This document shows, one piece after another, positions 8,943 through 18,400 of a stretch of DNA of 64,000 nt. The stretch is from Fuerstiella marisgermanici. GTDB taxonomy: Bacteria; Planctomycetota; Planctomycetia; Planctomycetales; Planctomycetaceae. The position numbers were made by a program, and so were the translations under genes. The notes below the pieces were generated by a model that was given only the letters and a program-made list of their open reading frames with translations, ran no database searches and was not told the DNA's origin. The DNA lies in assembly GCF_001983935.1 (NCBI RefSeq), contig NZ_CP017641.1:496001-560000 (forward strand). Direction: 5' to 3'. How positions within the stretch are numbered: the stretch's first letter is position 1; every line of letters starts with the position of its first letter.

Positions 8943-11900
8943 ATGCCAAACCTTGCCATTACGATCAGCCCGAACCAGGCTGTTGCCGCTTCAGATGAAA
9001 ACGACACTTCAACGCCGCACGATGCACCGTGGCTGGCCGAGTGGTCCGTTGACGGAAGTTCCGTCGGTCAAGCAATCGAACTGCAGGCGGATGCGGTCAA
9101 GTCGGTCCGAGACTTCGCGAAGCAGTTCGAACGTGTCTTTGGCCGCACGACGGCCGATGGTTTTGGCGTCCGTCCATTATTTCCCAACGGGGTTCTCAAC
9201 GACCTGGGAAATCGACTGCTGGACATTGCCGGGGGCGATCTGCGAGACCAGTTGAACGCACACTTGGACGAGTCAGTAGACGCGGACCGCCGATTGGTCA
9301 TTCGTTCTGAACAGTCCGAAGCTTTGAATCTGCCGTGGGAACTGCTTCCTTTGGGCAACGGCGGTACAGCAGTTGGCTGCGACAAACGCTGGGCCGTTTA
9401 TCGGACTCCGATCGGCGAATCTGCTGTTCCGGAACCGTCACCAGCGGGGCCACTGCGAATTTTATTCATGGCCGCATCGCCAATTGATCAAAAGCCGCTG
9501 GACTACGAAAAAGAAGAAGACACCATTCTGACCGCCGTAACCACGCTGGAGGGAGCTCGCATCTTTGTCGGCGAAATGGGCAGTCTGGAAGAACTCAAGT
9601 CACTGATTAAGCAGGTTAAACCGCAGATCGTGCATCTGTCGGGGCACGGCAAACTTCAGGACAACGGTATAGGCACGTTTTGTTTCGAAGGCGAACGAGG
9701 CGAAACCGATCCCAGGTCGGCGGCTGATCTGGTGCCGATTCTGAAACAAAGCGGCGTGCAGTGCGTCTTTCTGAATGCCTGCGAGACCGCTCAGGCAGAC
9801 GTCGCAGGTTTCTGCCAGTCGCTGGTGAAAGCGGGATTGCCACTGGCCGTTGGCTGGGCGGCTCCGGTGGCTGACGATCTGGCGACAGTGTTTGCCGAAA
9901 CCTTTTATCGAGAAATCCTAGGCGGCGAAGCCATTCCGGCGGCAATGGCGTTGGCTCGGTTGAAGATCGAACGCGAAGGTCGCCGATCTGCCACCGCACA
10001 AGAACCGGAATCTCAGGATGCCACCTTCGTGCTGCCGCAGTTGTATTGTGCCACACCCGGTGAAAATCCCCCCATTGATCGGCTGTTTGATGCCAGCCTG
10101 CCAGAAAAAGACTATCGCGGCCCCGAAACACGTTACGAAACACTGCCCAACGGCGTGATCGGACTGCGACATGGATTCATCGGCCGTCGACGCGAACAGC
10201 AGACGTTGATTCCGCCACTTCGAGACGGAAACATCACCGTGGTGCTGCTGACGGGCATTGGCGGCCAGGGCAAAAGCACGCTGTGTACTCGAGTGGCCAA
10301 TCGATTGGAATCCACCGGCTTCCACATCGTGTCTGTCAAGTTCGAACGGCAAAAGGCTCGTGGGGTTGAAGAAACAGCGGCCGACTGTGGTGCTCGCGTG
10401 GTGCAGACACTGTTGAACGATCTGCGTCTGGCATTCCTTGCGGGCGGTGCCTTATCCAAAGACAAGGCGACCGAGATTTTTAACGATCCCGATCTGGACG
10501 ACGGCACCAAACTGCAGATGGCGGTTGTGTGGCTGAATGATCGCCAGTGTGATTCAAAACTGCTGATCGTGCTGGACAACCTGGAAGACGTGCTGGACTT
10601 CGACACCCTGCAGATTGTCGATCCGGCTTTGGCGGCTTTTTACCAAAAACTCACGTCTGGTTTGCGGCGAGGTTCGCGAGCGTTCATCACATCACGATAC
10701 ATTCCCGATGACACACCACGGAATGATCAGAGTGTTCGCATCACCGAAGGACTGGGTGATTTTGAAGAGCATCAGATTCTGAAATTCTTCAACCGAGATG
10801 CCACGGTTGCGAAACGCATTCGCAATGGCGAATTGCCCATGAGTCTGGTGCGGAAGGCGGCTCCTTTGGTCAGCGGGACGCCTCGGTTTCTGGATGTGGT
10901 CCGCGGACTCCTGAAAAAGTTCACCGCTGCAGAACTGAATGTCGAGCTGGAATCCCTGGCCGCAGGTTTCGCTCAACATCCGGACCATGCACCCGGCCAA
11001 TTAGAAGCGGAACGCGACAAATATTTGACCGACATTCTGGGGCCAACACTGTTCGACCGCATGTCCGACGGTGCTCGCACACTGCTGTGTCGACTATCAG
11101 TAAGCCAACTGCCATTGCCACTGGACGGACTGGAATTGCTGCTGGGTGATCAATCGGCAGCATTGGACGATGCGATTTCCCTGGCGGAAGACTATGGGCT
11201 GCTAACTCAGTTGCCGGACGCTGACGGGCCCACGCTGTACCACACACCCTCCCTGTGGCACGGTTGGCTGACACACCCCGACCGTCTTTCTGCCACAGAC
11301 ACCACTGCTGTCCACCTTTCACTGGCCGAATTTTGGCAGGACGCCTACAAACGAGACCGCGAACCCGAGCTGCGAGTGTCCATAACCGCAGAACTGGAAT
11401 CGTGCCGCCACCACGCAGCCGCGGCTGATGCGGTGGAGTTGTGCCGCTGGTCGAGTCTGCATCTCTCACGGCAGCACTATCGCGTGTCAAGCTTTAAAGA
11501 AGCCCGCCGCATCATGCTGCAGGTCCGCGAATTCATCGAAACCCGCGGTTTGCCGAAAACCGAGTTCAACGCAGAATGCCTTCATCATCTCGCCAACGTT
11601 GAGGAATCGCTGTCCAACTGGAAGGAAGCCCGGCAGTTGTACGAAGATGCACTGGCGTGCGAATTCAGTGATTCAGGAGCGGACCAGAAAGAACATGCAT
11701 CCGTGTTGGCAAACCTCGCCTGTGTGGAGATGAATGAAGGAGAGTACTCGGGCGCGCGGAAGAAATATGCCCGAGCCCAAGGGATTTTGCAGCAAATCGG
11801 AGACCGCGCCGGCGAGGCCGGGACGTGGCATCAATTGGCGAGCATCGACCTCAACGAAGGCGATTACGCGGGTGCCCGCGAGAAGTTTGGTAGATCACTC

Positions 11901-12674
11901 GACATCAGGCAGCAAATCGGAGACCGCTCCGGCGAGGCCGCGACGTGGCATGGGTTGGCGTCCATCGACGTGAACGAAGGCGATTACGCGGGTGCCCGCG
12001 AGAACTTTGGTAGATCACTCGAAATTAATCAGCAAATCGGAAACCGCGTTGGCGAGGCCGGAACGTGGCATCAGTTGGCGAGCATCGACCTCAACGAAGG
12101 TGATTACGCGGGTGCCCGCGAGAAGTTTGGCCGATCACTCGAAATCGAGCAGCAAATCGGAAACCGCGCCGGCGAGGCCGCGACGTGGCATGGGTTGGCG
12201 ACCATCGACCTTCGCGAAGACGATTACGCGGGTGCCCGGGAGAAGTTTGGCCGATCACTCGAAATCGAGCAGCAAATCGGAGACCGCTCCGGCGAGGCCG
12301 GAACGTGGCATCAGTTGGCGACCATCGACCTGAAAGAAGGCGATTACGCGAGTGCCCGCGAGAAGTGTGTCCGATCACTTGAAATCGAGCAGCAAATCGG
12401 AAACCGCGCTGGCGAGGCTGCGACGATCTATCAGATCGGTGCAACTGCCTGGGGGCGTGAGAAGCATCGGACAGCCGTGCTGCTAATGAGCATTGCCTAT
12501 CAAATTCTGGCAGCGATCGGATCTGCCTATGCAAAACCTGTCATGAAAAATTTGTCGTTTGCCTCTCAACAACTGCGGCTCGATCAAGCAGGCTTCGATC
12601 AACTCATGCTGGAAGCCGCCGCTGAATTTAAACGTGATCGCTGCAAATCACTGATTGACGATGTGTTTTCTTGA
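8943..12674 (+). CDS. CHAT protease - STAND ATPase - TPR protein
   Basis: 1243 residues. About 1-370 is a CHAT (caspase-like) domain: LPWELLPL near 137, catalytic His235 in HLSGHG, and catalytic Cys280 in LNACETA. About 405-700 is a STAND/NB-ARC type NTPase: GFIGRRREQ entry motif, P-loop GIGGQGKST with K444, Walker B LLIVLDNLED, and an arginine-containing TSRY strand. A winged-helix-like region follows, then helical repeats from about 870. Five 40-residue TPR units at about 960-1160 are nearly identical. STAND proteins usually oligomerise on sensing a ligand and then activate the attached effector, here a Cys protease. The downstream genes at 12823 and 13293 read the same way. No signal peptide, so presumably cytoplasmic. 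Ligand and protease target unknown. Confidence 0.9.
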   Translation: MPNLAITISPNQAVAASDENDTSTPHDAPWLAEWSVDGSSVGQAIELQADAVKSVRDFAKQFERVFGRTTADGFGVRPLFPNGVLNDLGNRLLDIAGGDLRDQLNAHLDESVDADRRLVIRSEQSEALNLPWELLPLGNGGTAVGCDKRWAVYRTPIGESAVPEPSPAGPLRILFMAASPIDQKPLDYEKEEDTILTAVTTLEGARIFVGEMGSLEELKSLIKQVKPQIVHLSGHGKLQDNGIGTFCFEGERGETDPRSAADLVPILKQSGVQCVFLNACETAQADVAGFCQSLVKAGLPLAVGWAAPVADDLATVFAETFYREILGGEAIPAAMALARLKIEREGRRSATAQEPESQDATFVLPQLYCATPGENPPIDRLFDASLPEKDYRGPETRYETLPNGVIGLRHGFIGRRREQQTLIPPLRDGNITVVLLTGIGGQGKSTLCTRVANRLESTGFHIVSVKFERQKARGVEETAADCGARVVQTLLNDLRLAFLAGGALSKDKATEIFNDPDLDDGTKLQMAVVWLNDRQCDSKLLIVLDNLEDVLDFDTLQIVDPALAAFYQKLTSGLRRGSRAFITSRYIPDDTPRNDQSVRITEGLGDFEEHQILKFFNRDATVAKRIRNGELPMSLVRKAAPLVSGTPRFLDVVRGLLKKFTAAELNVELESLAAGFAQHPDHAPGQLEAERDKYLTDILGPTLFDRMSDGARTLLCRLSVSQLPLPLDGLELLLGDQSAALDDAISLAEDYGLLTQLPDADGPTLYHTPSLWHGWLTHPDRLSATDTTAVHLSLAEFWQDAYKRDREPELRVSITAELESCRHHAAAADAVELCRWSSLHLSRQHYRVSSFKEARRIMLQVREFIETRGLPKTEFNAECLHHLANVEESLSNWKEARQLYEDALACEFSDSGADQKEHASVLANLACVEMNEGEYSGARKKYARAQGILQQIGDRAGEAGTWHQLASIDLNEGDYAGAREKFGRSLDIRQQIGDRSGEAATWHGLASIDVNEGDYAGARENFGRSLEINQQIGNRVGEAGTWHQLASIDLNEGDYAGAREKFGRSLEIEQQIGNRAGEAATWHGLATIDLREDDYAGAREKFGRSLEIEQQIGDRSGEAGTWHQLATIDLKEGDYASAREKCVRSLEIEQQIGNRAGEAATIYQIGATAWGREKHRTAVLLMSIAYQILAAIGSAYAKPVMKNLSFASQQLRLDQAGFDQLMLEAAAEFKRDRCKSLIDDVFS
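11821..12420 (+). repeat. Five in-frame 120-bp tandem repeats encoding TPR units
   Basis: Five units start at 11821, 11941, 12061, 12181 and 12301, exactly 120 bp apart, each coding for one 40-residue TPR-like unit. A diverged sixth copy precedes them (11701-11820). Units alternate between two types at the start, GTWHQLA (1, 3, 5) and ATWHGLA (2, 4), which implies expansion in 240-bp steps. The reading frame stays open throughout. Confidence 0.95.
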
Positions 12675-12822
12675 GGGGCGCTGACGGCAGAATCTCTTTC
12701 GCAGAATACCCAAGCCTGTTGGAATTGTGGTGATCCACGCTCTACCGGCAAACGTTGTTGACAGCCCGACTTCACCTGCGAACAATGAGGATGTTGTTTT
12801 CTTCTGCCGTGAGGAGTTGCTT

Positions 12823-13293
12823 ATGTCTCATCCATGTCTTCTGGACCCGATCCTGTCTGTCGTCGATCACCATCTTGACGACCTGCGAAAATGGAACCTA
12901 GGCGGACTCCAACGCGAACTTAACACACTGCAAACAACACTCACCGAACGCCCCCCAAAACAACAAACGGCTGCTTGGCTGGACACGCTGGCCAGTCGCG
13001 ATCACTCCCTGGTCGATTTCCTGCTGTCGCCTCAGATTACGTATGTCCCCGAGGTGGCTGAGGAGGTTCGGAAGATTCTTAGCACAAGTCCGACCGCCGA
13101 GGTCGACCGCGGGCCGTCGTTTGGACAGGTTGCGGCGGACGTGGAACTGGATGGGCAGGTCGTTAATTCGACCGTTCCCAGACTCCGCCAACGCATTCAG
13201 GCACTGACCGCCGCACTCGTACCGGAAACGCCGGACGAATCTAAGGTTGCCGAGACACTGCAATCCATCAACAAGCCGACAACTCAGGTCTGA
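12823..13293 (+). CDS. Small conserved-context protein of the CHAT operon, unknown function
   Basis: 156 residues from the ATG at 12823, preceded by GAGGAG at a good distance; an upstream in-frame GTG at 12727 lacks such a site. Predicted mostly helical and soluble: an N-terminal helical half (LSVVDHHLDDLRKW, LQRELNTLQTTL), a short beta-like GQVAADVELDGQVVNS segment near 105, then LRQRIQALTAAL. I recognise no family. The stop codon overlaps the ATG of the next gene by one base (TGATG), so the two proteins are probably made together. An adaptor or regulator in the CHAT system is a guess from position. Confidence 0.75.
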   Translation: MSHPCLLDPILSVVDHHLDDLRKWNLGGLQRELNTLQTTLTERPPKQQTAAWLDTLASRDHSLVDFLLSPQITYVPEVAEEVRKILSTSPTAEVDRGPSFGQVAADVELDGQVVNSTVPRLRQRIQALTAALVPETPDESKVAETLQSINKPTTQV

Positions 13294-14684
13294 TGCCGAC
13301 CAACGCTCAACTGACAACGTCGCACGTAACCTTCGTAAACCCCACTCGTTACGTGTGGTTCTACTTCAAAGTTCCCAATCTACGAGACACCGGACCAACG
13401 CTGGCGGAACTGCAGCAGCAATTCGACACCGTGCTGAAGGTTTATCAGGAAAAGTGCAACACGGGGACAAACAAAACGGTCACCCTGCAGCCGGGCACGT
13501 CGTTCGACAGCCATCGCCTGCTGCACATGCCTCGCAAACGACGGGGCAAGCTAAATATCGAGCTTGAAATTCGTCATCTGCTGGACGTGTTTGTTCTGGC
13601 GATTAATGTGGAAGCTCCCGGCGAATTTTCCGTGAGTAATCTGCCAGACTTCACCGATTTACAGTTCGGTCAACATGGCGTTTCAAACTATTTGGGTTCA
13701 TTCACTGTTGTGCAGGCGGAAACAAAGGGAAGCTACGGCTGTCTAATGACCGTCGCTCAAGTGTTGCACAACCACTATCTGCGGCAGTTCGGAGAACCAC
13801 TTCCTGCCATCGACACAGGGCACGCCATGTTTCTGCCGGGACCACTGGCCAATGGAATGCAAGCCGCCACGCTGGGAGCTGCCTTTGTCTACCCGGTGCA
13901 AACGGATGCAGATCGCGTTCAGCACCAGGATGGTTCGACGTTAAGCTCGCCGGAAGAGCAGCTTCTGATGCACTTGCCGCTGATCGGTTTGTGTCACCTG
14001 AAAGCCGTCAATTCCAGTAAACGCCTGAAAGAAGACCTGTCACCATCGGTACAAGCTCACGACTTTGAACTACAGCATCTGCTGGCCGGAGAACTTCCCA
14101 CAGCCACAACAGAATTTTCCGCCGAAAAGAAACGCATTGAACGCATCAACCGACGGCTGAAGGCACGAAAACTTACGCAGCTGCGACTGGAAGAATTGCG
14201 AACCGTCAGTGACAAACTGACGGACGGGCGGTCATCATTGACTGAAAAGACAGAAGAAACCCGACGGGAAGTTCACACGATTTCGATCAACCGAAGGAAC
14301 CTGATTGCGGCGACAAAAACGTGGCCGCAGGGTGCTGATGACATTGTGGAATTGCTTTATGATCGCATCGCGAACAGCCCCGTCGCTCAGGCAGAAAGTG
14401 ATCAGGACTACGCTGCATCCACGCTAAAACGAGCCGACGTATTTTTCGAAAGCATCGAAGCGTCCGCTCGCTGCCACGAAGTGCAGGAAACTCGCTGGGT
14501 CACGCACGTGATGGTGATTCTGGGAGCCTTCGCTGCCGCCGATCTGGTTCCCTCATTGGTCGGCAGTGACGCATTTAATCAGTTGTCATGGGGCATGCGA
14601 CTGCTGATTGAATTTGCCGTGTTCGCAGCGACGGTACTGGCCGCGATTGCATTACTCACGTTCAGACGGTCCAAATCAAAGTAG
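13293..14684 (+). CDS. Two-TM membrane protein of the CHAT operon, unknown function
   Basis: 463 residues. About 1-260 is a mixed alpha/beta soluble region without a motif I can name. About 265-340 is highly charged and probably coiled coil (EKKRIERINRRLKARK, then EELRTVSDKL and EKTEETRREV). Two membrane segments lie at the C-terminus, about 405-426 and 437-457, followed by RRSKSK. The layout of a long helical stalk with two terminal TM helices suits a membrane-anchored effector or a target cleaved by the CHAT protease; this is inference. Translationally coupled to the preceding gene. Confidence 0.8.
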   Translation: MPTNAQLTTSHVTFVNPTRYVWFYFKVPNLRDTGPTLAELQQQFDTVLKVYQEKCNTGTNKTVTLQPGTSFDSHRLLHMPRKRRGKLNIELEIRHLLDVFVLAINVEAPGEFSVSNLPDFTDLQFGQHGVSNYLGSFTVVQAETKGSYGCLMTVAQVLHNHYLRQFGEPLPAIDTGHAMFLPGPLANGMQAATLGAAFVYPVQTDADRVQHQDGSTLSSPEEQLLMHLPLIGLCHLKAVNSSKRLKEDLSPSVQAHDFELQHLLAGELPTATTEFSAEKKRIERINRRLKARKLTQLRLEELRTVSDKLTDGRSSLTEKTEETRREVHTISINRRNLIAATKTWPQGADDIVELLYDRIANSPVAQAESDQDYAASTLKRADVFFESIEASARCHEVQETRWVTHVMVILGAFAAADLVPSLVGSDAFNQLSWGMRLLIEFAVFAATVLAAIALLTFRRSKSK

Positions 14685-14709
14685 GCACCGGACGCAAGTC
14701 TGAAACGGA

Positions 14710-14731
14710 CGTTCTGCTTTATCGCAGGACG
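14710..14731 (+). terminator. Possible hairpin terminator of the CHAT operon
   Basis: CGTTCTGC (14710-14717) pairs with GCAGGACG (14724-14731), with one G-T pair and a 6-base loop, 25 bp after the last stop codon of the operon. There is no T run after it, so it may only be a 3' end stabiliser or chance. Confidence 0.25.
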
Positions 14732-15026
14732 AATCTAAGACATAAGAAAGTAACAGTTTAGTTCGTCGGTGTTGATTTATACGATTGATTTTGGCGGGTC
14801 TGAAATTTGATTCTTCTGTGGAGCTGAAGGCAGGTGTGACAGAAGAGCGTGATTGTTCTGGGAACAGAAGGCCGTCGTGATGGGGCGGCCGAGTTGGACT
14901 GTTCAGCGCGCCACGCTAAGGAACTTCCGACTTCTTCGTCGCGAGCGTTAATGGCAAGTGAAGCGGGCTCTGATAAGTACGCAGATGCGTCAATGCTGAC
15001 GCGGCGAATAACGTTTCAGCGCCGCT

Positions 15027-15101
15027 GAAGACAATAAGGGGACAAAGACAATAAGAGGCCATTCTACTTTATTGATAAGTACAATGTCCGCTTTTCTGCT
15101 C
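15027..15101 (+). repeat. Flanking repeat, right copy (REP-like)
   Basis: Second copy of the element at 8766-8852, same orientation. It shares an identical 18-base start (GAAGACAATAAGGGGACA) and an identical 18-base block TTGATAAGTACAATGTCC near its end, with a shorter middle. The pair encloses about 6.2 kb containing exactly the three-gene CHAT operon. Confidence 0.7.
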
Positions 15102-15431
15102 CGCGGCTAAGAAGGCCAGCAGGCTTCCCGCAGGGACGCTGTTCACTGCCGTTACTCTTGTCTGAACTCAAATACACTCCCTCAAACGCAAACAATACTA
15201 CGCACCGCGCCCAACTTCGAAAGGAGGGCGGCCCTGCCCAACGGTCCACGGCGCCGTGGGCGGCGCGGTCGATAGATTCAGCCGCCGAAATGTTGATAAT
15301 CGCCGTCACGTTGGAAGAACCACCCATCGGCCGGCTCAACTTGTCCAAAGCTTCGGCAACCTTTGTTGTGTTGAACGTTGTGGAGGCAATCGTGACCGCT
15401 GGCCAAACCATTTCCCACCTGAAACAACCCC

Positions 15432-18400
15432 ATGAAACGTACCGCTGCGCTGACCGCTTTGTTTCTCGCTATGACAGCCGGGATCTCGCAAGCTGAAGAT
15501 AAAAAGGAAACGCCTGAGCAGGCCGCCGTTCGCATTGCGAAGATGGAGAAGGTTGCCGACCACGCGCTTGTGCCGCCGGTGGTGAATACTTCGCCGCTGC
15601 CGGAGTACGACTACGATAAGCTCGATTATGGCATGACCATCGGCATCGAACGCACGCCGGGCGGGAGGCTGTGGTCCTGTTGGGTTGCGGGCGGTGACAG
15701 CCCGGACGCATTCTTCATCCTCGCTTCCAGCGACGACGACGGTGAAACGTGGTCGAGCCCTCGCGCGGTGCTCAATTCTCATGCGCAGGGGCTCGGCGCA
15801 AAACGGAGCATCCTTGTTGGCAATCTCTGGACCGATCCCCAAGGTCGGCTGTGGCTGATCTTTGATCAATCGATGGATATGTACGATGGCCGCGCCGGCG
15901 TGTGGGCGACCGTTTGCGCGAACCCCGACGCTGATGCGCCGGTGTGGTCCGAACCACGCCGCATCTGGCACGGCGTGACGTTGAACAAACCGACTGTCCT
16001 CTCCACTGGCGAATGGATGCTGCCGATCTCGCTTGACCAACGCCCTGGCTTTCGAGAGTTCCGTGGCTGCTTCCGCGAACTCGACCCGCTGCGCGGCGCG
16101 AACGTCTTCGTTTCGAATGATGAGGGGGCGACATGGGCACGGCGTGGCGTCAGGACGTTTCCTGATCCTGATTGGCATGAGCACATGATCGTGGAACGCG
16201 ACGACAATTCGCTCTGGATGCTGGCTCGCACGCGCAAGGGCATCATGGAATCGGAATCGACCGACGCAGGTCGCACGTGGTCGGAGCCAGTTGCTTCGAA
16301 GATTAATCATCCGGTCGCACGGTTCCACATTCGACGTCTGGCTTCGAACCGCCTTCTGCTCGTGAAGCACGGAGCCAGAATCGACACGCACGAAGGGCGC
16401 AGTCTTCTTACGGCGTGGCTCAGTGACGACGATGGCAAAACCTGGCGCGGCAGCTTAATGCTCGATGAGCGGACTGGTGTGTCATACCCCGATGGCTTTC
16501 AGGCTCCTGATGGCACGATCTACATTTCATGGGACCGAAACCGCGCGACGGACGGCGAAATCCTGATGGCTCGTTTCACCGAAGATGACGTCCTCGCCAA
16601 AGAATTCAACGGGCCGAAGTCGAAGACGAAAATGCTCATCAGCCGTCCACTCGCGCGTGAAGTGGCAAAGCTTCCTGCGTTCAGTGGCCCGACACCCGAA
16701 GTGAGCCGCGAGATCGACATGCCGCTTGTCGATCTTTCACAGGACAAAGATCGCCACTCCGTTGTCGCTGCGGGCACGACGTCGGTTTATCAGGGTCACT
16801 GCGACACGGTTCTGTTGCTGGACGGCAAAACGATGTTCACCGCCTGGTGTCTCGGCCACGCACAATGGATTGGCCCGATCGCAAAAAGTACAGACGCGGG
16901 ACTCACCTGGAGCAAGCCGCTGAATGTGCCGGCGAACTGGAAGGAAACCTCAAACACGCCCGCGTTACATCGCCTTATCGGGCCAGACGGCACCGCGCGA
17001 CTCTTCTGTTTTGCAGATGGTCTTGATTGGAGCCGTCAGGGGAAACCGCCCTACCCGATGCATCAATCGTATTCCGAAGACGGTGGCGAAACCTGGACCC
17101 CCATGGTGCCGAACGGCGTTGAGGGAGAAGTTCCTCCGAAGCCGATCCTTAGTTTTGATGACGGCAAGCGGCACGTGATGTGGAGCGATCTTCCGGGCTA
17201 CGTCGTCCAAAGCGATTCGATCGACGGTGGTCTGACCTGGAGTCCCAGTCGTCGCATCCTCCGCGTTCCGCAACGATGGAGTCAGCCGTGCGTGATCTGT
17301 TCGGCCGATGGCAAAACGCACCTGATGCTGCTTCGAGAAAACAGCCGCAAACACCAGTCGATGTTCTCCGTCAGCCGCGACGGTGCGAAGACCTGGACCG
17401 CACCGAAGGAGCTGCCTGCCGCACTCACGGGCGATCGCCATGTTGCCAAATTTGCTCCCGACGGACGTTTGGTGATCGCGTTTCGCGACGTGGCCACCAG
17501 CAGTGCAACATACGGCCACTATGTTGGTTGGGTCGGGCGTTTCGAAGATATACTCAAAGGCAAACCGGGCGACTACCGCGTCAAACTTTTCCACAACACG
17601 ATCCGTAAAGAATCTGACAAGCCCGGTCAGGGCAACGCCGATTGCGGCTACTCCGACCTCGAAGTACTGCCAGACGGTACCATCATCGCGACAACGTACC
17701 TGAAATACGCCGATGGTCCTGAAAAGCATTCCGTCATGAACACGCGTTTCACGCTGGCGGAAACGGATGCGTTGGCGGAACAAGTCGCGTTTACCAGCCT
17801 GTTCGATGGCAGGAGCTTTTCTGGTTGGGAGCACGCTGGCAACTGGAGCATCGAAGACGGTGCCTTTGCCCGCAAACAGGCAGGCGGACCACTCACGTAC
17901 ACCGACGCTCTTGTGCCGGACGACTTTGAACTGCGTTTTGAATGGAAAGTGTCGAAGGGGTGCAACTCCGGCGTCTACTATCGCCCGGCCCAGTACGAGT
18001 ACCAGATTCTCGACAACGTCCACAGTCCCTACGGCAAAAACGCTCGCCAATCAGCCGGTTCGCTTTTCTTCTGCATGGCACCGTCCAAAGACGCGACCAG
18101 ACCGTTGGGCGAATGGAACAGCGGCCGGGTGAAATGCAAAGGCTCGGTCATCGAACATTGGGTCAACGGTGAGCGGGTGTTGTCCTTCGACTACACAGAT
18201 CCGAAGTGGGCGAAGCAGGTCGAACTGCTGAAGATTCGCGGTGCGGATTTGACGGCACGCGGTGGACGGTTGTGGCTTCAGGACCACGGACAGGATGTCT
18301 GGTTCCGCAACCTACGCTGGCGTGAGATCCCTCATGACGAGCAACTTACGGCCGATCCGGATTTCATTCCGATGCCAGTCACAGGAGAAGCACTGAAGCA

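Larger units (their letters stand above)
14685..15431. other. Intergenic region after the CHAT operon
   Basis: 747 bp without a supported gene. It holds a small hairpin just after the operon, the right-hand flanking repeat (15027-15101), and about 330 bp leading to the sialidase-like gene. A further TGATAAGTAC match to the repeat sits at 14971-14980. A 112-residue frame beginning at 15158 runs into the sialidase gene in another frame and is not supported. Confidence 0.5.

Noticed and set aside
11821-12420. Possible CRISPR-like or non-coding tandem array
   Set aside because: Units are contiguous with no spacers, keep one open frame and encode TPR helices.
15158-15496. 112-residue plus-strand frame before the sialidase-like gene
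   Set aside because: Overlaps the signal peptide region of the sialidase gene in another frame and resembles no protein; more likely decayed or non-coding spacer.
15336-18050. Long minus-strand frames (351 and 361 residues) opposite the sialidase-like gene
   Set aside because: They are shadows of the plus-strand Asp-box protein; composition is Arg/His-rich and without domains.
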